Source of the DNA: Aquilaria yunnanensis
Lineage: Eukaryota; Streptophyta; Magnoliopsida; Malvales; Thymelaeaceae
NCBI GenBank assembly: GCA_039654915.1
Contig: CM077599.1
Span: 4,900,501-4,964,500 of the forward strand
Length of the DNA: 64,000 nt
Direction of reading: 5' to 3'
Shown here: positions 8,928-18,997 of the stretch, piece by piece
Numbering within the stretch: the first letter of the stretch is position 1
Layout: each line of letters begins with the position of its first letter
Made by a program: the position numbers and the translations under genes
Notes under the pieces: model-generated
Databases searched by the model: none
What the model saw: the letters and a program-made list of their open reading frames with translations, nothing else
Told to the model about the DNA's origin: nothing

Positions 8928-10622
8928 TCAAAAGAAACGGCCCAAAGTACAGTATTGCTTTCTGGCCTTTGAAATAAACTCCATCATTTTTTGAATATTC
9001 ACTGATGGAGTAGGGCAGCTCAATTCTTCTAACTCCTTGGCTTCTTCGCCCATTAGTTGGGCTTGCTCAGTCACTTTTCTGACTTCTGCCAAAAATATTT
9101 GAAGCTGTTCTTGAGAAAATCTGTATTGATCTTCCCAATATCTTGCTCTCATCTCTGTTTGATCGGTTTCATCAACTAATTCGGTGATGACTTGTTTTTG
9201 GCTTTCGATCTTTTCTTCGAGGAGTTGTGTTTTGTGACTGAGCTGTTGTATGTCGAAGAGCATCTTCTTGTTCTTCTCCTTTTCTTCCTCTAGCTCTTTC
9301 TCCAACTCTCTTTTTGCCAATTTTCTGATGACCTCTTCGGGAAGAACTGTTCCTTCTTTCCGATTATTTCTCCATTCATAATACGCAGTAGGAGAAATAA
9401 TTGGGCCTGACTTTAATATGAAAAGTCTTTTCCATGCAACTGAAATACCCATTGCAAGCTTATTTGAATTTGGATCTTCATGTGAAAACTCCAACTTGCT
9501 CAGGTTATGTGTCATGGGTATAAATTGCATGGACCCAAATTGTTTACGTACTTGGGCTGGAGCATAGCTTGTTCCTCCCCATATGCCTAAGAGAGGAACC
9601 CACGGGCAATTGCCGCAACGGTAAACTATGCGGGTGGTGGTGGACCAGGGTGCTCTCCATTCAATTTGGAATTCGCTGATGTTCTTGAAGTAGTCAACCC
9701 ATGCTTCCTTGCTATCATGATTAGTGGTTTCACTTTTCAAAAAGGCTTCAATTGGGATGAAGTCCTTTGAAAAGCGATATCCAAAATGTTGCTTCTCACA
9801 AGGAAGGTGGCTTTTGATCCAAACGTTGAGGAGATGTGAACATCCTATGAATTTGCCTCCTCTTTGGCGACAAAAGTTTAATGCCCTGATAGTTTCACAT
9901 AATATCACTGAGGTCGGATTTACTTGGGCATTGCAGACTTGCTCAAATAATGTGATGACGTCTCCTTCAATAAATCCGACAATTCTTGGGAAGACTACCA
10001 GGCCATATATTGCCAAGGCGAACAACTTGCGTCGTTGATTCTTCTGAGGGAGGGTGTGACTTAGTTGTTTTAGATCGGTCCAGCTGATAAATTTCCGACA
10101 CCCTTTTGTTGCAAATTTGGGTTGAAGACTGGAAGCTGGCATGTCCAATAATTTTGCTAGGGCTCGATGAGGCTCCGTTCTTCTATCATGTTGATAAGTC
10201 TCGATTGGATAGTCGGAGGACCAACCCAAGAGGCTGTTGTATTCTTCAATGGTTGGAACCAGATCCATCTTATCGAAAGAAAAGCATCGATAAAATGGAT
10301 CCCAAAATTGTATTAGAGCCCGGACAAGTGATGCATCAACGGTAACCTTTAGTAGGCAAGTGATGTGACCATATTTTGCCGTAAAAGCTTCCCGATCAGC
10401 AGAATTCCAACTATTCCAGACTTGCAATAATTCCGTGGTGTCGTTCTGATTTATCCGGACCGATACCTGGTCCTTAAGCTGTACGTGAGAATGGGATGTC
10501 AGAGCATCTCCGTGAAGCTTTTGAGCCGTTTCGGAATATTCCATAGCTTCAGGCTGAGTTTCGATTACCGTGTCATTCCATGATCCAGTAACAGCCATGG
10601 GAAGATAATCGAGAATATCCAT
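8928..10622 (-). CDS. Retrotransposon ORF1, DUF7745-like, with C-terminal coiled coil
   Basis: This 564-aa protein is encoded upstream of gag in sense, the place of the additional ORF1 of Ogre elements. The first 400 residues resemble the plant DUF7745-type domain, with landmarks such as ALIQFWDPFYRCFSF and DLVPTIEEYNSLLGWS. Residues about 430-530 are rich in E, K, Q and L in a heptad-like pattern, predicted to form a coiled coil. No catalytic motif is visible and its role is unknown. No signal peptide or membrane segment is seen. Compared with copy 2 about 36 residues differ, roughly twice the rate or more of gag and pol, and many changes fall in the coiled coil. The ATG is the first long start after the leader. 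The frame is intact. Confidence 0.88.
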   Translation of the reverse strand: MDILDYLPMAVTGSWNDTVIETQPEAMEYSETAQKLHGDALTSHSHVQLKDQVSVRINQNDTTELLQVWNSWNSADREAFTAKYGHITCLLKVTVDASLVRALIQFWDPFYRCFSFDKMDLVPTIEEYNSLLGWSSDYPIETYQHDRRTEPHRALAKLLDMPASSLQPKFATKGCRKFISWTDLKQLSHTLPQKNQRRKLFALAIYGLVVFPRIVGFIEGDVITLFEQVCNAQVNPTSVILCETIRALNFCRQRGGKFIGCSHLLNVWIKSHLPCEKQHFGYRFSKDFIPIEAFLKSETTNHDSKEAWVDYFKNISEFQIEWRAPWSTTTRIVYRCGNCPWVPLLGIWGGTSYAPAQVRKQFGSMQFIPMTHNLSKLEFSHEDPNSNKLAMGISVAWKRLFILKSGPIISPTAYYEWRNNRKEGTVLPEEVIRKLAKRELEKELEEEKEKNKKMLFDIQQLSHKTQLLEEKIESQKQVITELVDETDQTEMRARYWEDQYRFSQEQLQIFLAEVRKVTEQAQLMGEEAKELEELSCPTPSVNIQKMMEFISKARKQYCTLGRFF

Positions 10623-10860
10623 GATAATAGTTCTTTCACCAAATACTTATCTTTAATGATGAAATGTATATGCCGGAAAAATAAGGAAAAATAGAGTTAG
10701 TAAAAAAAATAACACATAGGATCATACAAACATATAGATAAAACAAAACCTATGGAAATGGGAACCGAGGTATGGGAAATTCTTAATGGCTGGTTCTAAG
10801 GTAGAGTAAGGAATTCTACATGCAGAAGGTGGTTTATCAAAAAGGCAAGGGATAGTTCCC

Positions 10861-10903
10861 GAATCCCGTCACTGAATCATAGTGACGGCCCGATTCCTTA
10901 CCC
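10861..10903 (-). promoter_or_regulatory. Leader splice donor followed by a bulged hairpin (copy 1)
   Basis: On the minus strand AGG|GTAAGG (exon end 10902) is a good 5' splice site. Five bases on, the hairpin GAATC-GGG-CCGTCACT-ATGATTC-AGTGACGG-GATTC (10896 to 10861) has an 8-bp stem and a 5-bp stem separated by a GGG bulge. The same layout is in copy 2. A packaging or dimerisation role is inferred by analogy with retroviral leaders. Confidence 0.45.
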
Positions 10904-10904
10904 T

Positions 10905-11111
10905 CTAGGGTTTATGTAAGGAATGGATTAATTCGAGTCGTAGCTTTTCGTGGGCCCATGCAGAGACTAACCGTCTCAGAAGGCAATACACTACTTTACT
11001 ACTTTGAAACCGGTGAAGGCTTGGAGACCGTGGCCTCACAAGGACAGCAACACCAATTCCGCTTAGAAAGAATCGTGTTTGATTTAAGGAAGCTCGGGTA
11101 TAGAGCTTCAT
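10905..11111 (-). CDS. Conserved 68-codon leader ORF (copy 1)
   Basis: A small ATG-initiated frame lies in the leader between the primer binding site and ORF1. Its 68-aa product, basic and beginning MKLYTRASL, is identical in both copies, although ORF1 differs by about six percent. The stop codon sits three bases before the predicted leader splice donor. It may be a regulatory upstream ORF, or the identity may reflect RNA-level constraint on the leader. I recognise no protein family. Confidence 0.4.
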   Translation of the reverse strand: MKLYTRASLNQTRFFLSGIGVAVLVRPRSPSLHRFQSSKVVYCLLRRLVSAWAHEKLRLELIHSLHKP

Positions 11112-11223
11112 TTTGTGAATGCGTTATGCATGTTTTCTTAAGTAAATATAATATATAAATCCACATAATAGCAAAGTAAATCAAAACAAATCAACTTTAG
11201 GCTCGACTCACTAACGTCGCATC

Positions 11224-11241
11224 TCCCCAGTGGAGTCGCCA
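11224..11241 (-). promoter_or_regulatory. Primer binding site (tRNA-Arg type), copy 1
   Basis: The minus strand reads TGGCGACTCCACTGGGGA three bases after the LTR end (CCACA). It begins with TGG, the complement of a tRNA 3' CCA, and matches the tRNA-Arg-type site known in Ogre elements. It primes minus-strand cDNA synthesis. Confidence 0.85.
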
Positions 11242-11509
11242 AGCTGTGGCAACGTCGGGTTTTCTGGAGTCGCCACCAATCGGTTTACTTAGGTCGATTG
11301 GTCACCTTAAAATTGGTCTGCGAGAGTTCGGGAATCGGGAGTACGGTTACGCTAAAACAATATTGTTATAGCGCCCAAAATTGGCACCTTAGTTGATTTT
11401 AATTTTGTTTTACTTTGCTTTTTAAAAATTTTCAGTTAATTTAGATATTTTAACTGAATTAGTAAAAAATGTGGATTTTGGTAATTAATTCGGGTAAAAT
11501 TTTATACTT

Positions 11510-13194
11510 CCGAACCATGGACTCTGCCGAGTCATTTGGACACGGAAGATTTTGATTCCGAACCATGGACTCTGCCGAGTCATTTGGACACGGAATTTTG
11601 GTGAAATTTTAAACAATTTTATCCATATTGTAAAAATATGGATTTTTATCTTTTTATTTAATTTATTTATTTATTTTTTTAAAAAAAGTTTAATATTTTC
11701 CAAACCGTAGATCCTGCCGGATCATCCGGATATAGAAATTGATTTAATTTATCGTAATTATTTAATTCTTATTATCATGAAATTAATTTTTAAATGATAA
11801 TTTTGTTCATGAATGATTTTTAATACAAATTAAAAATTTATCTTTTTTTTTTAACTTTCTTTCTTTTTCTTTTTTATTTATTTATTTTTACTTTCTTTTT
11901 TTTTTTTAATTTTCTTTCTTTTATCTTTCTTTATCTTTATCTTATCTTTCTTTTTTTTTTTTTCTTTTTTTTTTTTTATCTTTCTTTATCTTTTCTTTTA
12001 TTTTTCTTATCTTTTCTTTTATTTCTTTCTTTTTTTATCTTTTATTTCTTTCTTTTATTTTTATCTTATCTTTCTTTTATTTTTCTTGTCTTTTCTTTCT
12101 TTTTTTTTTTGTTTACTTTTTTTGTTTTCTTGTTTAATGAAAGATATTTATTATTTTAAAGGATTACTCAATTTATAAAATAATTTAAAAAAAAAAATAA
12201 TAATTAATTTTTATTTAATAAGAAGTTAATTTAAAAGAATTAAAGAGTTTAAAAATAAAAATTTTGATCATGGTACGGGGCGTTGTTACTCAGCCAGACC
12301 CTCTTCACCAGGTGAAGCAGCTCAAAAGCGGGCACGAGACAGTTTCCAGCCAATATACCATGAACTAAATTTTTTTTATTTTTTTATTATTATTTTTTTA
12401 TTTTTTTATTATTTTTGTTTATAAAAGATTAACCAAAAGTAATTGTTTTATTAAGAGAATCAAAAATTTATATGTATATTTTAAACAAAAGAAGAAAATT
12501 TTTGATATTTATTTAATTTATTTTGGAATAAAAGATTATTTAACCGAAAACTTATATGTATTTTAAAACAAAAGTCTTGATATTTTTATTTTTTATATTC
12601 TTCTTTGTTTGATGAAAGATTTTTTTTTTTAATTTTAATTTATATTTCTGAAAATATATCTAATCAATAAGTCAAAAATATTTAAGAGAAAATTCAATTA
12701 TTTTTGTTTTATTTTGTATTATTTTGAAATTATTTGATTAAGATTTTTATAAAGGAAACAAAAAGTTATATCTTTTAATAAGCAAAATATTACTTGAATA
12801 AAATATTAACCCAAAATTTTTATTCCTTTCCTTCTTTTTATTAATAAAGAAAAACTAAAAAAAAAATTATATTTTAAAAGAAATAAGTAAAATATTATTG
12901 AAAAATATTAACTCAAAATTTACTCTTTTTATTCTTTTTATTAATAAAGAAAACTAAAAAAAGTTATATTTTAAAAGAAATAAATAAAATATTACTGAAA
13001 AATATTAACCCAAAATTTTACGCTTTTTATTCTTTTTATTAATAAATAAAACTAAAAAAATTATATATTAATAGATAATTAATATATTAGTCTAAAGTTT
13101 TTTTTTTTATTTTTTATAAAGAAAAAAGTTATTTATATATTTTATTTAAAAATATTTCCGAGCCATGGATCCTGGCGGATCATTTGGTCATGGA
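11510..13194 (-). repeat. Dispersed 37-bp LTR motif, four copies
   Basis: A motif with CCGAACCATGG (plus strand), a central GCCGAGTC or GGCGGATC core and a trailing GGACACGGA occurs at 11510-11546, 11558-11594, 11700-11735 and 13158-13194. Variants occur four times in the LTR of copy 2. The core is partly self-complementary, so small stem-loops are possible. Function is unknown. Confidence 0.75.
12268..12363. other. 96-bp GC-richer island with inverted ends inside the LTR
   Basis: In a stretch that is almost pure A/T, this segment is roughly half G/C. It starts TCATGGTA and ends TACCATGA, a perfect 8-bp inverted repeat. I see no counterpart in the LTR of copy 2. It may be a small insertion or a structured regulatory segment. 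Confidence 0.45.
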
Positions 13195-14459
13195 GTTTTA
13201 ATTTTTTTTTATTTCATTAATTATTAATTTTAAAGATGTATTAAAATAATGATTTTATGTTTATTTATTTATTTATTTTATTTTTGAATTATTTCATTAT
13301 GTTTGTTTATTAAAAGGAATAAAAACTTTGTTTCAAAATAAAAAAAAAGTAATTTTTATTAGCCTTTAGAAAATTATTCACATAAAATTCCTTTTTTTAT
13401 CTTTTAATCATAAAAAAATTCAATTAATAAAGTGGGGCTTTTTGGCCATCCACTTTAATAACACAATAATAATAAAAGTTAGCACAATTAATATAGTTAG
13501 ATTAGTTGGATTAGTTAGTTAATAACAATAAAAAAGGTTAGTAAAAGTTAGATTAAATTAATTAACAACAATAATAAAAATTAGCCAAGTTTAATTAAAT
13601 TAATTGTTAACAACAATAATAAAAGTTAGCCAAGTTTAATTAAGTTAATTAATTAACAACAATAATAAAAGAGTTAGCCAAGTTAATTAAGTTAATTAAC
13701 CAAGTTAATTAAATTAATTAATTAACAACAATAAAAAAGTTAGTAAGTTAGTTGTTAGTTGTTAGTTGTTAATAACAACAATAAAAGAAGGGTTAGTAAT
13801 AAACAAATAATAAACAAACAAGTAAAAATTAAAAAGGTTAGTAATTAATTCTGCAAGAACAAAATAAAAGGTTAGTGACTAAAGTGAAAGAAATTGAAAA
13901 GATGAAGGATTAAATGAGAGTTGTACCCTTCAAATTAAAATTTGAATTTCTGGAAACAGGAAAACGACGCGCGCGAGGGGCAGGGGGTTGGGCTGGCGGC
14001 GCTGGCGCGGCGGCACGGGTGCGGGGTGGCGAGGCGGAGGGGGGTACGGCGGCGCGGGACGGCCGGAGCGACGGCAACGTGACGGTGGAGGCGGTGGACG
14101 GCGCGAGGCGAGGAGAAAGGAGGAGGAAAAAAGAAAAAGGACGGCGGCGGCGGGACGACGGCGGCGCGGGACGGCCGGGGCGACGGCAGGGAAGTGACGG
14201 CGACGGCGGGGCGTGGGCTGGCGGTGGCGGGACGGCGACGGAGGAAAGAAGCAGAAGAGAGAGAGAGAGAACGCACGAGAGGAGAGAGAGAGAGAGCAAA
14301 CGGGAACAGGGGCTAAAACGAAGAGAAAGAGATGTTCTTAGGCTTCTGGGAAGAGAGAAAGAGGTCAGGGACTGTGGCTGTAATTTTTTTCCTTTTTTAA
14401 AACGGAGCTCTAGATTTTTTTCTATTTTTTTTATGTGTTCAGCACTGAATTTGGGGGGG

Positions 14460-14467
14460 TATTTATA
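14460..14467 (-). promoter_or_regulatory. TATA box of the copy 1 LTR promoter
   Basis: The minus strand reads CTATAAATACC, a good TATA box. A start about 30 bases downstream would lie near 14430, so most of the LTR would be transcribed as R and U5. The exact start cannot be seen. Confidence 0.55.
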
Positions 14468-14989
14468 GAAGGAGCTTAGCTGAACTGTGGACGGATAAAT
14501 TAATAAAAAATATCAAACTTATCTTTTAAATTGGTAAAATGACAGTTTCAGTCCTTTACGTTACTCCAGCTCTGGATAAGCTCAGAAGCTTCTGATTTTG
14601 ACAATTTTAACGTTTTCTGTCAATTTGGGCCAGAAACGTCCGTTTAGGCCCAAAATTGACGCGAAAAATTACCCAAAGCTCCTGAAACTTTCAGAATTTG
14701 TCAATTTTGTCCGAAACTTCTCAATTTTGTCATTTTTACCTCAAACTTTTAATTTTTTTGTCATTTTTTCCTGAAATTTTATTTTTATTTCAAACACATA
14801 CATATTCACACATATATTATTTTAAATCAAATCTTCTCAAAATAAAAATATATTTTAAACTAATTAACATAATTAAAATTTTTTTAGCAATAATAATAAT
14901 AATAATGATAATTTTTTTAATTAGTTAGTTTTTTTTTTTTTAAAAAAAAAAATTTTAAAAAAAAACCCGGACGAAATTGGGTGTCAACA

Positions 14990-15178
14990 GATGGCCGTTA
15001 TCCTTCAGATTTTATAACGATCACTGTCCATTAGATTTTTTTATGGTTGCCATCAAGAACCTTTTTCTGAAGCATTAAAAGCAAACGGACATGTTTCCAA
15101 CGGTTATTCGTTAGAAACAGCATTTTTTGACAATTGGCCGTAAAAAATTTCCATACAAAATTACCCTTTCTAGTAGTG
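14990..15178. mobile_element. Terminal fragment of a CACTA (En/Spm) transposon
   Basis: The segment ends TTTCTAGTAGTG at 15178, the reverse complement of CACTACTAGAAA, the typical CACTA terminal repeat. Subterminal stretches such as CCAACGGTTATTCGTTAGAA resemble repeats of plant CACTA elements. Its other side is cut by the LTR of copy 1, so the retrotransposon probably inserted into this element. The other half would lie left of the window. Confidence 0.65.
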
Positions 15179-15379
15179 TGAGGTTGTTTGACCATCAAAG
15201 CCAATCATGAAAGTAAATTCACCCCATTTTGGGTCTCATGATATTGGAGCTGACCGGTAAACCATGCAACCATAAAGCACTGGTTGGCTACAAAGAAGAC
15301 TGTGCAAGACATTACTGCTCTGCTAATAGGCCAATCTCCACCACCGAAGATGTGTCACATATTCCACCCCCTCCCTAGC

Positions 15380-15590
15380 TCATAAATTGATTGAACCTCC
15401 GGTTGTGGATGTATTCATTTGCACAACCGATTCGGTGAATGAACCGACAGTGCATGCAGGTTACGGATGCAGTTTTGTCGACCATGGCATTGGACTACCC
15501 TCCAGAGAAGATTCATGTTTATGTGTCCAACATGATGCAACAGAGTTCACATTAAGGGGTACGAAAGAGGCTTGGAGGCCTACATGCTAG
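15380..15590 (+). pseudogene. Cellulose-synthase-like (Csl) gene fragment, frameshifted
   Basis: One plus-strand frame reads VVDVFICTTDSVNEPTV, matching the PPVDVFVCTADP-like segment of cellulose-synthase-like glycosyltransferases. A second frame continues with MALDYPPEKIHVYVSN, the next conserved block of the same family, and the first frame then returns with AEFTLRG-like residues. The blocks are in the right order but in different frames, and no flanking exons are seen. This is a short decayed remnant beside the CACTA end. Such enzymes make cell-wall polysaccharides in the Golgi; this piece cannot. Confidence 0.7.
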
Positions 15591-15599
15591 TGGCTGTTG

Positions 15600-15931
15600 T
15601 TTTGTAAGGCAATTCAAGAGGCAACAATGTAATTAGACTTAATTTTAAGGGCAAGTAACGGTAAAAAATATTGGACCCCACATCTTATCTCATAGAGATG
15701 AATCAAAAACACATTAACTTGTTCATATTAAATCATACCAAACAAGGTATAAGTTGTTCTTAGATGGAATGGATTTTTAATCCTAGCTTGGGTATCAAAA
15801 AAAGGATGTAGATGTAAAGAGTTAGGATGGGTGTGTGATATATTACAAGAGGCTAGTCTCTTGGTAGTCTTGTGGTGTATTTTGATTTTTATTGATATAG
15901 TATTTTCTGACGGATGAAAAAAAAAAAAAAA
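15600..15931 (+). other. Unassigned sequence ending in an A-tract
   Basis: The stretch ends with about fifteen A residues (15917-15931) after TTTTCTGACGGATG, which looks like the 3' tail of a non-LTR retroelement or a processed copy. No coding similarity is seen and the 5' limit is unclear. Confidence 0.3.
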
Positions 15932-16882
15932 GATATCTCAAATATACGTACGGCCATTGTCAAGAACCAATTAAATGACGTAGGTACTTAGTGAAGATGA
16001 CGGCAGAACACTACAATTTTAGCGGAATAATAGTTTGAAGACAATAAGAAGTTGGCAATGTTTTACCATTAGGAAACAGAAATGAAACAATGCATACGTA
16101 CGTTGAGAGATAAATGGTTAAATCCAGTACTAGAAAAAGGGTAAACATAAGTTAGAGTTATATATGTGGTGGCATGTAGAACAACAAACAAATTATGGAT
16201 AGGGAAGCGGAGGGGTAGGTCATCTGATGACTTCTTTGTCCAATTAATCACGGAATACATACGAGCCATCCACACATATGTCACATGGGAGTCAAAAAAG
16301 TGGCGACAAAGGAAAGTGGAAAATGGGAATGGGATGTGGGGAGCCAAAAATGTGGAAACATCATCAGGTCAGGCCCAGGGCAGAATTGAAGCTGAAGGAA
16401 TGCATGCACATATATATATATATATATGGCTGTGGATGCCTGGAGTACGTAGTGGACCACTTGAAAAATAAAGACATGTAAATTTGAAGGTGCGTATAGG
16501 ACGATTGGATACAAACAATTCAATGCGTGCGTGAAATAGAAAACAAGTAAAAGATGCATATGATAGAGAGAGAGAGAGAGAGAGTTGAAGGGAGGTACGT
16601 AATTATATTTACATATCCATCCAAACGTCCGAACACGTAGACGCAACACGTACGCTGGTTTCTAGATGGATGGATGGATGGATAGCAAGGTGGTGGGGTG
16701 AGGGTGGCGCCGCGCGGAGGCTGCGGCGGCGGCTGCTAGTGGTGAGGGCATGTGACGGAACCACATGGTCGAGCAAATGCATATATATCATGAATGTCTC
16801 CTCCATTCCTCCCCATGTGAACCTTCTTGTTTTTTTCGGTGACCTACACACACGCACACACACTTCCAATTTCATATGACAA

Positions 16883-16935
<53 letters not shown>

Positions 16936-18740
16936 CCAAATGTTTTTCTTTTATAAATTAAGGTTAGAGATGCATGTAATGTCATATAGCTAGCTCCATG
17001 TGTCACTAACATGGTATTTAATTATCATAATAGCCGAGCCGGCCATACAAATTCAACACAATGCATGATATAATCCTCAGGCAGTGGTATATATTTTGCC
17101 AGGGGTAAAATTAAAAGAATATATATAGCATGAAAATACAAGAGTGTCACTTATTTTGGGGCTAACTTTTTTTTTTTTTTGAAAATTAAATATCAATAAT
17201 TATGAGATAGACAGTGCTCGTAATTGAAAATTTAATCTTAATTTACTTTCTCTAAATGATCAAATTTAGAAACATACTGTAGATTACGTGTTTATTTTTT
17301 TATTCTATACATTACATGTCCATTATATGGTCTTCTAGCAACTTAACGGATGAGTGCCTCATCCTCATAATTATATAACTATAAAATCTATAATTAAGAT
17401 GCTAATTCAGATTGGATTTGCAAAATCTGTCAGGATTAATGAATGGCCAATCAAATGATGGAATGAACTCGGGGAAGGATCATGCATGTAAACTAATTAA
17501 TGCATCAGCATTTGTCATCTTCTGAAAAATGTTGTGGCATCACTTGACTGGTTCTAATGTATGTCTCCTCTCTGCTCCCGGCCCTTATCCCCTTCCTCAT
17601 TCAATACCAATAAAAATCTCTCAATATTATTTTTTGTGAAGAGCCATCCAAATTCATGCATGCCAAAAAAGTACGTTCTCCCATTCATTTCCTACATATT
17701 ATTTGTCCTCTGTTATTAATCTATCATAAAAATAATTAACACAAACATACAAAAACGCACACTTGTGTATATTGGTTAATATATATGTGAACTGTTGACG
17801 AATTCATCAAAAATAGCTTCAATATGCCGAGTGACCTTTTTTTTTTTCTGTCTTTGATATCTTAGAATAGTAGTCTTAATCTTATGGTGTTTGGCTCAAA
17901 TGATAAATGCACACACCCCTAGTTAATCTTAAATAATATATAGCTGGAAAAGCCCCATTAGTTTACCCATTCCATTCTCAGTATTATTTTCTTTATGTAT
18001 ATGTATCTATCATGTACAATTTCTTTTTTCCTTTGAAGAAAAGCAAGGTTGTACGTATAAGAAGCATGTTTGGTCAAATCAATGAATAGAGGCGAGTGAG
18101 TGGTTAGGTAAATATATTGATGCTGTGTCGGGAGCAAAGATTTGTATATGTGATCATGCTGCAGGATTCGTAACCATCGAGAAATCCAGAGTCATGGATT
18201 TGCTCTCGCAACCTTTTTCTTAGTTGTTAATTATTTATTTTTAAAGACATGCAATGGGATTTGGTCTTAATTACGTTTGCTTAACTACTGGCTTAATTAC
18301 TTGAAGACTTTTTCTGTTACTGGAGATCCACTAGTAAAGAAGATCAACCTGTGGCTGTCCCCAAAGAGGAGGTCAAAATCAGGGGTCTAAGGGGATAGGA
18401 GTGGCCATGTGTGCATGTGCTTAGCAGCTTAAGTGTCACAAATTAACAATAATGATGAGGTTTGGGCTCATTAACTCTGGGATTTTGGATGCTTTTGTGA
18501 CATTTGCATGTGCTCACCGGCCCTCATCAGTCTTCGACAATTAATTGATCCTGACCAATGTTTCTTCTTTCTGAAAACCTAGCCAGGAATTTTAGCCCTT
18601 ATGGTCGTTGTTTTCTGTTTCCTACCAATGATCTGCGATTAGCTAATTATGTTTTAGTTTTAGTTTTTTCTTTATAATTTTTCTCTATTTTTACTACATT
18701 TTTGTTAACAACTATACTGTTAATAGCAACAAAAGAATAC
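15932..18740. other. AT-rich intergenic DNA with microsatellites
   Basis: No gene is seen. It contains an (AG)n tract at 16565-16584, a (TA)n tract at 16889-16931, a GATG-type short repeat near 16668 and several T-runs. Short frames lack recognisable domains. Confidence 0.7.
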
Positions 18741-18742
18741 TA

Positions 18743-18997
18743 TTAGTAGTAGGCAAAGCCTGCAAGTGACGAATCCTTGCGCCACTGGGTATATTTTCTG
18801 GGGTCGTCCCCGCATACAGCAGCTGCTCTTGCAACTAGGGGATCACCCGCCATTAAACAGGTAGCTAGTTCCCCCCCTACTGGGATAAGATGGCTCTGGT
18901 CAACCCTCACAATGATCCCAACTAAGGTGGCCCGATTTTTGATGTAACTTGGGTTGAAAAGGTTCGCGTATTGTGTCAAACTCAGAGTTGAGGCTTA
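18743..18997 (-). pseudogene. Unassigned coding-like island, possible endogenous viral or gene fragment
   Basis: A minus-strand frame of about 84 codons, with no ATG at its start, ends in two adjacent stop codons. It reads as ordinary globular protein, for example RATLVGIIVRVDQSHLIP and GDPLVARAAAVCGDDPRK, and is about half G/C in surroundings far richer in A/T. A second minus-strand frame at 19396-19668 (with SVLMVNWSGNNIYRIL) and broken pieces between could be the upstream part of the same decayed gene. I do not recognise the family with confidence. A nucleocapsid-like relic of a plant RNA virus is one possibility. Confidence 0.4.

Larger units (their letters stand above)
1..14989 (-). mobile_element. 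Ty3/gypsy Tat/Ogre-type LTR retrotransposon, copy 1 (3' end outside window)
   Basis: Read on the minus strand, this is a nearly complete element: 5' LTR (14989 to 11245), primer binding site, leader with a small ORF, ORF1, gag-protease, a short intron, polymerase, then a long 3' region that leaves the window at base 1. An ORF before gag, an intron between protease and reverse transcriptase, a second archaeal-type RNase H and a tRNA-Arg-type primer site are known traits of the Tat/Ogre lineage. No sequence matching the LTR start (TGTTGACACC) appears in bases 1-1793, so the 3' LTR lies beyond the edge. All three large frames are open, which suggests recent insertion. The matching element at 51116-64000 is inverted relative to this one. 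The base pairs just outside the LTR are GATGG; the paired target duplication cannot be checked. Confidence 0.93.
11245..14989 (-). repeat. 5' LTR of copy 1 (3745 bp)
   Basis: The LTR begins TGTTGACACCCAATTTCGTC at 14989 and ends GTTGCCACA at 11245, with TG...CA ends. It holds a TATA box near 14460, a very GC-rich block (about 13970-14300), long AT-rich low-complexity tracts (about 11640-13840), four copies of a 37-bp motif and a 96-bp GC-richer island. It is 1.1 kb longer than the LTR of copy 2 and resembles it mainly at both ends. Open frames in the GC-rich block look like compositional artefacts. Confidence 0.9.

Noticed and set aside
13910..14468. Long frames on both strands in the GC-rich part of the copy 1 LTR
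   Set aside because: They overlap on three frames, are almost all R, G, A and P, match no domain, and have no equivalent in the other LTR. They reflect base composition.
16009..16020. CACTACAATTTT as the second end of the CACTA element
   Set aside because: It is a short match without subterminal repeats and in a context unlike the end at 15178.
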